Shown here piece after piece: positions 35,023 through 46,560 of a stretch of 64,000 nt of DNA. The notes below the pieces were generated by a model that was not told the origin of the DNA, did no database searches, and saw nothing but the letters and a program-made list of their open reading frames with translations. This DNA is from Lonicera japonica (Eukaryota; Streptophyta; Magnoliopsida; Dipsacales; Caprifoliaceae). The DNA is taken from the NCBI GenBank assembly GCA_021464415.1, contig CM038467.1, positions 52,991,309 through 53,055,308 on the forward strand. The letters are read 5' to 3'. How positions within the stretch are numbered: the first letter of the stretch is position 1; the number at the start of each line of letters is the position of its first letter. The translations under genes and the position numbers were made by a program.

Positions 35023-35400
35023 CTAGTATATCACCCGTGCATTGCACATGTAACACAACATGAAGAATATCTTTATAGTGAAAAATAATGAGAATTTTAG
35101 TAATAAAAAAATAAACATCGCAATGATGGAGTAGAAAGTCAAAAAATTAGATATAATGAAAAGGAAACAATAGACATACAACAAAATTATTACAAATTTT
35201 GGAAAACTTCCTTGTACACTACATTCGTTGTTGAATTCACTGTGGTCATCCATCTTTATCATAAATATCATTAATCCATCGCACATTCTTACTCTTGACA
35301 CAGCAACATACAACTGTCCATGGCTGAATACTGGTCTTTTCAAATATAATCCTACATGTGTGCCACGTCCATCAAATAGTGGTTCAATTAAGAGTTTCAT
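35023..35400 (-). mobile_element. Helitron 3' end with helicase C-terminus
   Basis: The minus strand encodes YLKRPVFSHGQLYVAVSRVR, the C-terminal motif of the PIF1-like helicase in plant Helitron Rep-helicase proteins. The element's 3' terminus is at 35023 (minus strand ...GCACGGGTGATATACTAG), with the CTAG end typical of Helitrons. The open frame reads through to a TAG lying inside that CTAG. Upstream helicase motifs and the Rep domain are missing, so this is a 5'-truncated fragment. Confidence 0.78.
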
Positions 35401-35401
35401 T

Positions 35402-36636
35402 AATTAGTTTCACCAATTTGGGAATTTTCATAAAGAATTGTCAAATTGGAACAAAGCCAAGTATAATTCATAATTTATAACACTTATGTTCAATATAAAC
35501 CTCCCCACATGGTCTCAACACATATTTTATTCAAAATAGTTTTAGAAATCTGCCAAAGGCAGTTATAGACTGGCTAGTTATTCAACAATTCTCACAAATA
35601 TCCAACCTATAGCTTAAGTACAACGATAATATCACATATATGAGTAATCATAACCAAAACATGCTTTAAACCCATAAATATATCCATATATATGTGTATC
35701 CCCAAATTATTATCTGTTATCGTATTCATATGTATGGTTTCCAAATCAATCTTTAAGTATAACAACAAATGATGGGGGATTCATGTGAAATCATTAAATT
35801 AAGGTTAAAAACATCACAAATCCACTAAAAGATTAAAGGAAAATCAACCTAAATCCTCGTGCACAAGCAATTTTAAAATTATAAGAAAAAAAACCCCCAT
35901 TTTTGGTTTGACTTAAAAGATGCAACACATAATAGGTTGAAAATGAGTTTGAGTACTATCTCATTAAAGCTAGATCCTCGAAGAATGAGTGTTGGATTGA
36001 GCCAAATTGAAGCTATCGCAAGTTTCCCCAAAACCTTAAAACCCTAGCCACGGTAGGTGAAGAAAATGATGATGATTTGGGGATGATTTGAGAATGATCT
36101 TACATCAAGATGAGGGATAGCGATCTCTTAAATTCACCACAAAGATGAGCTCACACCCCTCTCTAAGCCTCTTAAATGGTGTAGGGTCGAATGGGGAAGA
36201 AAATGGGGTGAAAGGGGATAAATATCTAGTAAAAATAACATGTTTGACCCTATTTTGATGTGCTCCGTTGACCTCCAAAGTGATGTTTTCTCAACTCGGG
36301 CTAAACAGGAAACTTGTGGAGGGGAAAAAAATGAAACTTTAACCGCAATCGAGGAGTTATTTGGACTTTGTATGAGAAAGTTATGGCCTCTCAAAGTTTG
36401 CAAAAAAATTTATTTTGGCAAAAGTACAATTTTCATCGTTAGTCACCAAATTCAACCATGGCTTCCTGAAATGCGTTCTAACCATGCACGCATACTTAAT
36501 ATACATAAAATAACTTACTAGTAGTGATGGATCAAGTATGAAAGTTTCGAAACGAAAGTCAAGTCCTTTCACGAAAATGAAACCTCAATTAATTTCACGA
36601 AGATAATTAACACATAAATGGAATTTGGGGTTTTAC
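35402..36636. repeat. probable truncated LTR-like sequence
   Basis: Non-coding; ends GGGGTTTTACA at 36636, like an LTR 3' end. It contains text of the kind seen in gypsy LTRs, such as GAGTTATTTGGACTTTG followed by GAGAAAGTTATGGCC. No matching partner or start found in the window. Confidence 0.3.
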
Positions 36637-37402
36637 ATGCTATGAATTTATTCTCACATATTTTTGGATGCCATTTATATAATTGGTAGGATTAAAAAAT
36701 CTTCGTGCTTAAAGCTTTAGCTAGTGTGTATGAATTATTTTCTTTGATAAATCGCATATATCCAGGTAATATCTTACATCCCTCTTTGTTCTTTCATATT
36801 TCAAGTCAACGCGTTTGTTCCTTGGAGGACAAAGGAACATTCAAGTTGGGGGGAGTGGATAAAACTATTAATTTTGTTAGTCCTGCATATGAAAAAATAT
36901 AATTGCTATGGTTCTTTGGTTTTAATTAGGATCTCATTTTCTAGCTAGTGTGTTAACGATGACGCATTCGTCTCAATACGTTACATGTGCATGGTTAATT
37001 CTTCTACTATCTTTATTATTAGAAATTTCATGATTTTCGATCATTATTATATTTTTGCACATATGACAACATTTACATGACTAGATAGATAAGTGAGCAT
37101 AACTAAAAATTCTTAAAGAATATAAATGCGAAGACTAATGAACTCGTGAAAATCTTTCCTATTTGAGGGTTTTTATATCTACTCCAATTTTTTTAAAAAG
37201 CGTATTTCATTGAGTATTCTCATTATACTTTGTTTTGATTGAACAATAAAAAGATATGTCCATAAAATGCAATTTTTAAGGATTCTTGATATTGCTTAAC
37301 TACAAAACAATATACCATAGGAAATTATTTCGGCCATCTTTGGTAGCCTATATATTAGCCTAATCCTACATGTACATTTATACCTCTAGTCACCCCTTTG
37401 AG
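36637..37402. other. no gene seen
   Basis: AT-rich intergenic sequence without recognisable coding or repeat structure. Confidence 0.5.
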
Positions 37403-37407
37403 CCTTT

Positions 37408-38300
37408 TGTTGGTGCTAAAATCTAGGAGGGTATTTCAGACCACACAGCCAAATAATTGTATCGAATGATTAGAGCAATGAAGGTACGGAATTTAAGAGA
37501 GTCAAAGATTTATAGAGGAGGTTGGCCTCGTATGAAGATACAGGTTAGTCCTCCCTTGTGGAATAGAGCTAGGAGCTCGGTTTGCCTGATATTATTGGTA
37601 AACAAACAGCTATTACCAATTCACAAAAGTCTCTCTAGCTATTATATCCTCACAATGTTACAATAAGAGTATGCTCGAGCTACATGAGTTTTGGCTCCTC
37701 TATTCTAGGAGCTCTACTGAGTGCTTTGAGCTTCTATTTCCCTCTTGTCTCTTTGCTATTGAATGCTGGATTCTCTTTCTTGGAGTGAATGCTTATCCCA
37801 GGTAGATGGTTATGTTGTGTGTCCGCCTTAAATGCTGGATCCTCCTTATATATATATATGAGACAGAGATGGCGTGTAGACAAGCTCTACCTGTTTGCCA
37901 GAGGCCATGCCTTGATCATCACCCACCCTCACCTTGCTTTTCCATGAATCCCGGTACATTAAATGCAGTCGGTGGGCATTTAATAAAGATGAGTGAAGTT
38001 CTGCACCTCTTGCAAAGAAGATGGCAGTCGCCTATACTGTCTGTCAGTTATGCCATCAGGGTGTCCAGGCGAGCTCCAGAGCTCATTAGTAGAGCTCCAT
38101 AGCTTGAGTCTCATCATCCGTTGTGTGGAATTAAACCTTTAGTCGGTGTTCCCCTACTAGAGAGCTTCATTCTAAACTGTAGGGCTCGAGTAGAGCTCTT
38201 TAAAGCTCATTTCGCTATGGCGGTAAATGTGACTAATGTGGATGGTCATGTGTCCCTTCGTGGTTGGTTGGATAAATTGAATTAGTATTTTGCACTATCA
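37408..38300 (-). repeat. 3' LTR of the 37408-48632 element
   Basis: An 893-bp LTR from TGTTGGTGCTAAAATC to TTTGCACTATCA. It matches the other LTR along its length except for small indels; about 80 bp more than the 5' copy. Confidence 0.95.
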
Positions 38301-38318
38301 ACTGCCCCAATCCTTGCC
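38301..38318 (-). other. polypurine tract
   Basis: Minus strand GGCAAGGATTGGGGCAGT immediately before the 3' LTR; G-rich with the usual position for plus-strand DNA priming. Confidence 0.6.
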
Positions 38319-38598
38319 ATTTAGCTTGGAAGAGCTCTGAGGCTCGAGCTATCCCGAGCTCGTTTTTAATTTGAGCAAATGACACTGGTAATTTTCGTAT
38401 ATGTGGTAGGTGACTTTGTGTTGATCCTATTTATCCCCTTAGCTTGTCGTTTAGAGCTCATTGTTAATCCGTTACCATTTGGGGAGATCGTGTCCCACTA
38501 GGTTCAAATTTCTTGGAGAACGTATAGACGTGGTTAAGCGGGTTTGTGAGTGGATAGTTAAGGCATTTAAGGTGACAATTAGCTTTCTCAACACACCT

Positions 38599-38605
38599 TA
38601 TATAA
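38599..38605 (+). promoter_or_regulatory. candidate TATA box of the antisense gene
   Basis: TATATAA about 215 bp upstream of the first ATG (38820) of the antisense gene. It lies about 300 bp inside the 3' LTR. Assignment is inferred from position. Confidence 0.45.
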
Positions 38606-38819
38606 TCCCTCTTTCCTTAGCAAAATTTTCACATCATCTTTCTTAAACCCTAGGTATCTCAGGGCCCAAAAATCCCAATTCGTCCTCCGTTCTTGATAAC
38701 CTGGCCTACAAACCACTTTCAGATCTTTTAGGAGATTTTTGAGTGTTCCCCTAAAGGATTTCATCAAGTTCATCCCGTATTTTGTCCCTTCCACTTCTCT
38801 TCATACCTTAGCATTCCTC

Positions 38820-41176
38820 ATGGATCATCTTACCGAGCACAGGCAAAACCTAGAGATCATCACCCAAGGGGAGACCGGCTTCTCCTCAAGTGCAGTTCAA
38901 AACATCGCCTCAACCTTCGCAGCCCTAGCGCCCATCAACATCATATGCATACTGGATAATTACCTAAAAGAGGTCACCATTTGCCTTCCTCCTACGGTCG
39001 CAAACACAGAGGCTGCCATTAGGGCCTATACCAAGTACTTGAGCTCTTTGTCTATTTTTTTATCCCATCTACGTTCTCTACATTTGACATTCCTAATTTT
39101 ATGAATTGATATCAAATCCTCAATGGGCTAAGGATTAGAGCTCTGGGTCTGGATGAAAGGGCTTGCTACTTTTTACCAGGGAAATTATATTTTTATGAAT
39201 CAGCTTTTGAGTACGGGCTCCGTTTTTCGATGGATTACCACCCGAAGGAGCTCTTAACGGCCCTAGACCTTACACCGGCGCAAGTCCCTCCAAACATGTG
39301 GAGCTACCTGATCGGATCCATTTTGATAATCAGAGCTATCACTACTGGGAGCCAAGAGATTTCAGTCGACAAGTTCCTTACATTGTTCCAGTGCAAGGAT
39401 GGCGGAGGCAAGAAATGAGGAACTCTTAGCTGCTTCTTCAGAATAAGAGCTCCTAAGCTCATCTATGACCTACCTTCCAATATTTTTAACTAGAAAAAAG
39501 GTTCTTTTTCGTGTCTGGGACCGGTTGGGAGCACGATCCTCGATGTTCCAGCGTGATCGACCTTAATTAAAGCTTGGTTCAAAGACCCTGTCTCAGTCCG
39601 TAAGTACTCAGATTCTTGCCTATTTTCTTTTAACAACCACAGCTGAGTTATTCTGACAACTATTTTCTTCTTTTTTTTTGTAGAAAGGTCTGCCTCCGTG
39701 TCCGATGAGTGGATAAAGGACGCTGAGATGTTTATGGTGAATAATTATGCCGAGCTCACTGCCCCAAAAATGTCGTGGTGCTTTGGTTTGGGTCCCAGAC
39801 CCAGCAACATGCACCTTGCCATCCAAACTATGGCAGAGCTTAAGCTAAATAGGCCTTTCGTGGCATTGGTAGACAAGCCTTTGTCTACCATTAGTGCCAA
39901 GGCTTTTAAGGAGGGACGTACCGCCCCCTTAGTAGTCGAGAAGACAGAGGAGGATAAGGATGCAAGAGGTGTCAGATTGTTTGTGGAGCTAATGACTAGT
40001 CCTCTCATCGCTCTCCAGCCTCTAAGCCTGTAAGAAACAAAGTTAGAGAGGGTCGAGGAGCTCCAAGATGAAGATATTGGCGTCTTATCGCCAGGCAGGG
40101 CCTCTCCCATTAGGGCATCTTACAAGGAAATGGTCTCTGACGAAGAGGACATGCAAGAGCTCGACCCTACTGAAGCTCAGAAGTCGTCTGCCTTTGGAGG
40201 TGCCTTCAGCTCCGCTACCCCTAGGACCACTGGAGATGGGTCGAAGTTCTTCATTCTTAGGCTGACCTTGCCTCCTTTGGGTGAGGGCATGCTTCAAAAC
40301 GTGAGGGAGGCAGGAGTTAGCCTATAAACCGATGAATACGACTATCATATGAGTCGGGTAACATTTATGCTCTAATTTTTCCTTTATTTTGGCACTCTCT
40401 CGTTCGAGATCTTAACAACAGTTCTTCTTTTCAGGCCATCTCCCTCTTCTATTATACCCTTCACATAGCCAAGGAAGGAACCGAATACTGGCCTCTCTCT
40501 ACAGAGCTAGAAAAATACAAGAATGACCTCCACGAGCTATGTAGAGACCACAACAGAGTTCTTGACCGAGTTGATGGGGCAGAGAGGGAGTCTACAATCC
40601 TGAGGACTACTCTAGAGGAAGCGCAAAAAGCTATTGAGCTCGAGCGCAAGGGAAGAAAAAAGGCCCTGAAGCTTATGGAGCTTAAGAAGGAAGGGAGAGT
40701 AGAGGCCAGTAATCACATCAAGGAGCTCCAAGCTGAGCTACCAGCCAAAAAGGAGGAGTTTTTTTTGTCTTCCATATGAACGAGGCCATGAAGAACCAGG
40801 TCTCAGACCTGGACAAAGAGGCTAGGGACCTAAGAGATTTCATGCATGCAGTGGAGCTTCAAGCCATGGAGAGTTTCTGTGCTCAGGATGGGCCATTAGC
40901 CATGATCAGCAATGCTTATGTGACCGGTTTCTTCAGGTGCCAGGAGTCGCCCTGCAGCAGCCTGACAATATTGAGGGTATAGAGATCCCCTCAAACATGG
41001 GCTTTACTCTAGAGCTCGAAACAAAGATTTTAGAGAAAGGAGGGGACATCCTTGCCATTCTTCAGTTAATAAGGGAAGAGGAGCCCGACATTCTCGAGAA
41101 GTGGAAAACTGGTACACCTTCGCCCTCTGAAGGTGGAGTTGATAGAGATGGAGCTGATGCAAGGGAGGCTCAGTAG
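38820..41176 (+). pseudogene. antisense extra gene of the retrotransposon (Transposase_28-like), spliced
   Basis: A gene running opposite to gag-pol. Pieces: 38820-39104 (MDHLTEHRQNLEIITQGETG); a shifted frame through YGLRFSMDYHPKELLTALDL and PPNMWSYLIGS; RFFFVSGTGWEHDP near 39510; 39684-40033 (PKMSWCFGLGPRPSNMHLAI); 40435-40770 (charged, coiled-coil-like); and 40776-41176. GTAAGTAC at 39600 and a T-rich tract ending TAG at 39683 fit an intron; GTAACATTT at 40358 and TTCTTTTCAG ending at 40434 fit another. The middle resembles the putative gypsy-type transposon domain (Pfam Transposase_28) found in plant proteins. Antisense genes at this position are known in Tat-lineage elements. Stops and frame changes suggest decay. 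Function unknown. Confidence 0.75.
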
Positions 41177-41890
41177 ATTTAGTGTATGTAATTGTAGGAT
41201 TTTTTGCTTTCCTTACTTTTCTTTTGTAATAGAGGCCTTAGGATCCGGGTAATTATTTCCCTTTATTAATGAAATAAACAAGTTTTGCATTGGAAATTTC
41301 TCCATTTTAGTTTGCCTGAATTTCTTGTCTTTTTCTTTTATCTAAGTTGTCATGTGAGATGCAATGAGCTCCGTTAATACTCTAATGCCCCCACAACTCA
41401 GAAAAAAGTTAAGTAGAATTTTATGCAAAATGTGTAGTGTGCCTCAAAGGAGGTCTTAGCCATATTCATAAGAGATCAAGGACCTGTAGCTCGTTGAATT
41501 GGTTGTTGTTGGGTATCTCAGTACAATGTGGAATTCTCGTTATTTTGGTTAATGTCTATAAAGGTCATGCCCCCTAGGCATTAGGCAAAATTTATTGAGA
41601 ACTCTCAAGTGTTAAGTGGACTCCTCAGTGTGTAAAAGTGCTCATTGAGTTGATCAGTTACTACACTGAGCTTTGCATGAGAGGAATTGTACAGTTCTTA
41701 ATAGGCCTATATTAAGGTCCTTTTGTGCTTGGTGACTGACTTATATGATTATAGGAATTTTTGCAAAGTCATTGGTGTTTAAAAAAGTAAATTTTGTTTT
41801 GTTTTTGTCTAAGTCTTTAGTAAAATCCCCCTTCTAACTTAGGCAAATTCTGACAATTTTTTCATTTGTTACCAGGCCTCTTCGATTGAA

Positions 41891-42136
41891 AAACTGACCT
41901 CTTCGTGAGAGGTTTTTTTTACAGAGTATAAGTGTGCTTCTTGCGAGCTGAGCATTTACTAAACTAACCTCTTTGTGAGAGGTTTTTTTTACAGAGTGCA
42001 AGTGTGCTTCTTGAGAGCTGAGCACTTACTAAACTGACCTCCTTGTGAGAGGTTTTTTTATAGAGTAACTGTGCTTTTTATGAGCTGAGCACTTACTAAA
42101 CTAACCTCTTCGTGAGAGGTTTTTTACAGAGTGCAC
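41891..42136 (+). repeat. 70-bp minisatellite of hairpin plus T-tract units
   Basis: Units at 41891-41960 and 41961-42030 (70 bp each), 42031-42097 (67 bp) and a partial 42098-42136. Each holds an inverted repeat such as ACCTCTTCGTGAGAGGT followed on the plus strand by 5-8 T. It sits between the 3' ends of pol (minus) and the antisense gene (plus). Confidence 0.9.
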
Positions 42137-42256
42137 TTTACAAGTAATGAAGTACCAAAGCAAATCTATTTCATATACGTTTTTCTTGGAAACAGCTATT
42201 ACAAGAATACAATATATTTCAGCTCAATGGTAGTATCTCTTGAGGTGTTCTATGTT

Positions 42257-43400
42257 CTATGGTCTCATGAGCTCCATGCCATCAACAATCCTTAGATAAT
42301 AGGTACCAGGTCGGCTGACCTTAGTGACTACGTAGGGACCTTCCCATTTAGCAGAAAGCTTGCCATGTTCAGATATTTTGGTTGCCAGGATAACTTTTCG
42401 AAGTACTAAGTCTCCCATATTCAGACTTTTGCGCTTGACCCTTTTATTGTAATTTTTGACCATGCTTATTTTATAGGCCTCTTCTTTAATTCGAGCTTCC
42501 TCTCTTTTTTCTTCAAGGAAGTCTAGATTAGCCAGCAGGCCTTCATTGTTACGAGCTGGGTCGTGATGGTTGATTCTGCATGTGGATACCCCTATTTCCA
42601 CTAAAATAATAGCTTCGGTCCCATAGGTCAGAGAGAAGTGAGTTTCGCAGTTGGACCTCTAATAGTGGTCTGGTAGGCCCACCGAACTAACGAAAGCTCT
42701 TTAAACCAATTTTTCTTGGCATCATCGAGTCTCTTCTTCAACGAGCTCAGCAGGGTTCTGTTGGTGACTTCTACCTGACTATTGACTTAGGGTGGACAGG
42801 GAAGCTGTAATAGTTTTCAATCCCATGTCCTTTGCAGTAATCCTTTAAGAGGTCGCTGTCGAATTGCTTCCTATTGTCTTTGATCAACACCTTTGGCAGA
42901 CCGAAACGACATATAATATTTCTACATAAGAAACTCTGGATTTTTATGGTGGTGATTGTGGTCAGTGCCTCTGCCTCAACCCATTTAGTGAAGTAATCAA
43001 TTGCTACCATTGCAAATTTAGTTTGCCTCATTCCTAAGGGGAAGGGCCCAACTATGTCGATGCCCCATTGAGAGAAGGGCCAAGGACTGCTAACGGGTGT
43101 CATGAGCTTTGCTGGGAGCTGCTGGACGTTGGCGAATCGTTGGCACTTGTCACATTTCCTTACCAGATCTTTGGCGTCTTACAAGATAGCAGGCCAAAAG
43201 TAGCCATGTCAGCCGACTTTAAGGGCCAGCAAGCGAGCTGCTGGATGACCTCCACACACACCTTTGTGGATTTCTAATAGTGCTGTCTGGGCCTGGTGAG
43301 GATGTAGGCAGAGCAAAAATGGGAAGACATACCCCCTCTTATACAGTGTTTCTTTAATGACCACATACCTGTTGGAAATGTATTTTATCCTTTTGGCCAT
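42257..43400 (-). pseudogene. integrase (broken)
   Basis: In order: zinc domain with HKGVCGGHPAARLL and CDKCQRFANVQQLP, the catalytic core starting PFSQWGIDIVGPFPLGMRQT (first Asp), second Asp region LIKDNRKQFDS (Asn-Gly changed to Asn-Arg), then stops where the third acidic residue (Glu) would be, and a C-terminal domain GDLVLRKV...GKLSAKWEGPYVV. Stops after ALKVG, in the Q/N-G-E segment and in the linker. The C-terminal 114 codons (42257-42601) remain open. Confidence 0.9.
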
Positions 43401-43469
43401 ATTCTTGTCTTTGGGAAGAGCTCCGCTCGTGAGATAGTTTAGAATTGGGTCGATCCAATATTTACAAAC

Positions 43470-44200
43470 CTACATTGGGGCTATGTCGAGCTCTGTGATC
43501 TGATAAATGGTCGTTCTTTCTAAATACTCTACATGAACACCACTCGGCACCTCCGTGGATGAGGCAAATTTGGCCAAGTGGTCTGCGTTATTGCTCTGAG
43601 CTTGGGGGACCTTGATGAATATTAGGTTCGAGTACCTCTGAGCTATTACCTTAGCCTTGGCCAGATAGGTAGCCATGTTGTGGCTAAGTATTTGGCCAAC
43701 CACTGCTGCGGAGTCGTTATATACCACCATTTTCCTTGTCCCCAGATCTTTAGCTAGTTTTAGTCCTAAATGATGGTTTCGTATTCAGCCTCGTTATTGG
43801 AGGCTAAGAAGAGAAATTTGAGAGCTATTTCTAGATTGATAGCTTCAGGGGTAATCAGCACCGCACCAGCGCTAGATTCTTGTAAGTTGGATGCCCTGTC
43901 TGCATGAGGGTATCCATATGGGAATCTCTGGTCATAAGTTCAGAGAGGTGGGGCTCGAGGTGCTCGGGTCCACAGGTGGCAACAATTCCTGAGATTCAGA
44001 GACAGTTCTTCATTGTATGTGAACTCCGCGATGAAGTCTGCTATGGCCTATCCCTTGATAGAGGTTCGAGATTTATAATTGATCATGAACTGTCCGAGCT
44101 CTATAGCCCAAATAGCTAACCTTCCCGACTGCTTTGGCTTGTCAAAGATCCTTCATAGGGGCTGGTCGATGAGTACATCGACGGCATGGGTATGGAAGTA
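43470..44200 (-). pseudogene. RNase H (RVT_3-like) remnant
   Basis: The clear part is 43470-43730: VVYNDSAAVVGQILSHNMAT followed by IKVPQAQSNNADHLAKFASS, the C-terminal half of the second-type RNase H found in Tat elements. The DNA upstream to about 44200 holds the first half with many stops. Confidence 0.8.
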
Positions 44201-44299
44201 GGGTCTCAATTTCCTAGAAGTGAGGAGGAGGGCGTAAGCCAATTTTTCTAACCTTTGATAGTTCAGCCCTACAGCGTGCAAAGCTCTACTCCTGTAATA

Positions 44300-45259
44300 G
44301 ACAGGAAGCTATGCCCTTTCTTTATTTCTCATTAGTGCTAAGCTAACCTCCGTTTGTGATACTTCTAGATATAAACTCAAAATCTCCTATTTTTTTTGTT
44401 GAGCTCCAAGATATTGCTTGAGTTGCTGAAAGGCCAATTCATACTTTTCCGTCCATTCGAATGCTTTCTTGAGAGTTTTGAAGAAGGGGTGGCACTTGTC
44501 GGTTGCTCTGAAAATGAACTTGTTCAAAGCTGCGACCCTTCCCGCCAGACTCTGGACCTCTTTCGTCTTGGATGGAAATCTCATATCGATAAGGGATTGT
44601 ATCTTCTCGGGATTAGCCTCGATACCTCTCTATGTTACCATAAAGCCCAAGAACTTTCCCCCTTTGACCCCGAAAGCGCACTTAGCCAGATTGAGGGATA
44701 TGTTGTTCTATCTGAGTATGGTAAAGGCCTCGTTGAGGTCAGCCACGTGATTAGGGGCTTTGAGACTCTTAACCAACATGTCGTCAACGAAAACCTCCAT
44801 GTTCCTACCTATTTGGTCCCTGAATAGAGCGTTCATAACTCTCTAGTAGGTAGCTCCAGCGTTCCTTAGACCAAAAGGCATATCCCTATAACAGTATGTG
44901 CCCTCATTGGTGATGAATAAAGCATTCTCTTCATCTTCATCTTCTGGAGCCATCCTGAACTAATTATAGCCAGAATAGGCGTCTATGAAGCTCATCATTT
45001 CGTGGCCCGTGGTAGCATCCATAAGTTGATCAATCTTGACGAGTGGAAAACTGTCTTTCGGACAAGCCTTGTTGAGATCTTTGAAGTCGACACACATTCT
45101 CCACTTTCGATTATGCTTTTTCACCAAAACCACTTTGGAGAGCCACTTGGGGTAGTAGACCTCTTTTATGAAACCAGCTCGAAGGAGTTTCTGGACCTCT
45201 TCTTTGGCGACTAAGTTTCTCTCCGTAGCAAAATTCCTCTTTTTCTGCCTGTGCACCAT
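44300..45259 (-). pseudogene. reverse transcriptase (broken)
   Basis: Segments in order: ERNLVAKEEVQKLLRAGFIKEV, WRMCVDFKDLNKACPKDSFP, IDAYSGYN followed by TAA in place of a Gln codon, PFGLRNAGATY, the catalytic box VFVDDMLVKS, and the connection LAGRVAALNKFI...CHPFFKTLKK. The Asp-Asp pair is kept but stops occur after YSGYN, after GATY and later. No active enzyme could be made. Confidence 0.92.
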
Positions 45260-45580
45260 GACCTTTGGATTTAGCTATTTCATGTCGTTGTGCGACCATG
45301 CAAAGACATTGGCATTAGCTCGTAAGTATTGACAGAGCTCTTCTTTAATTTCTGAGTCAAGCTGATCATTGATTTTCAGGATTTTGTTAGGCTGTGACGA
45401 GTCTAGAATTAAACCTTCTAAGTCTTCTACTAGTTCACCACGGAGCTTTTTCTCTTTGTCTCGGGTCTAAAGTGTCGATCTCCTATTTCTCTGAGTCGTC
45501 AGGCCTTTCCATATTCATTGATTCTTCCATATTCGTGACTTCGAGCTCAACGACCTTAATGTTTGCAATTCTGACCTCTT

Positions 45581-46560
45581 TCAGAGTCCCAAACTGGCAG
45601 TACCAAGCTTCCACGTGGTTTCCTTTGACCTCCCCGACTCCGTGGGGGTAGGGAATCTTATAGTCAGGCTACAAGTTGAAATGGCATCCCTGATCTCATT
45701 AAGCGTACCCCTGCCAAGGATAGCGTTATAATGAGGAGCTCTATCTAGTACCAAAAACTCGGCGATAGTGGTGATTTGCTTTGGAGTTGTATCCAAAGTT
45801 ATAGTGAGCTTGATGGTCCCTAGAGACTTAGTCTTCTCCCCTGAAAAACCAACCAGGGTGACTGTCGAAGGGGTCAGGTGTTCTGCCGTGAGGCCCATGG
45901 CCTTGAAAGCGCTGTAGTACATGAGGTTGGAAGTAGTCCCTGTGTCTATGAGGATTCTGGAGATATTGTGATTTCCCACCATCGCCATCACTACCAAAGG
46001 GTCGTCATGTGGGAACTCTACCCCGTTCATGTCTTTATTAGTAAATATGAGCTTCTGAATGTCATACTTCACCATTTTGGTAGGCTTAAAGTTGAGGTAC
46101 TCTGCCTTTGAGCTCGAGGATTTGGCCTGCTTGATGTATGCCTTTCTAGACCTATTGCTATTTCTAGAATATAAAGAGCCCCCCTCAATCATGAATATCT
46201 CATTTTCTGGTACTTTTTCTTTGGCTTTTCGGGGGACCTCTTTCTTATTATCCACATATTGTCTGAGTTGCCCTCTTTGGATGAGCTTCTCAATCTCTTC
46301 CTTTAATTTCCAGCAATCATATGTTTCATTGCCATGGTCTTTGTGGTATCGGCAATACTTGGTTGTATCCTGTATTTTCTTAGATGTCTTCATCTTTCGA
46401 GTTTTTGGGATCTGTCCTGGATCTAACTGGGCATAAACTTCACCCAGAGGGGTTGTCAGAGGAGTAAACTGTTGATGTGCTCTGCCTCTGCTTAGTTCGG
46501 GCTTGCTTGATTCTTTTATGCACTCTCTCTCTTGACCTCGAGGTGGGCTGTACTCCTTTA
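45581..46560 (-). pseudogene. gag zinc knuckle and aspartic protease
   Basis: Open from 46393 to 45581 (270 codons), with the same frame reading upstream to about 46560. It has the knuckle CRYHKDHGNETYDCWKLKEE, then a basic linker and the protease active site RILIDTGTTSNLMYY and HYNAILGRG near the C-terminus. It ends before the reverse transcriptase segment. Compare the related arrangement in element 1, which adds a G-patch. Confidence 0.88.
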
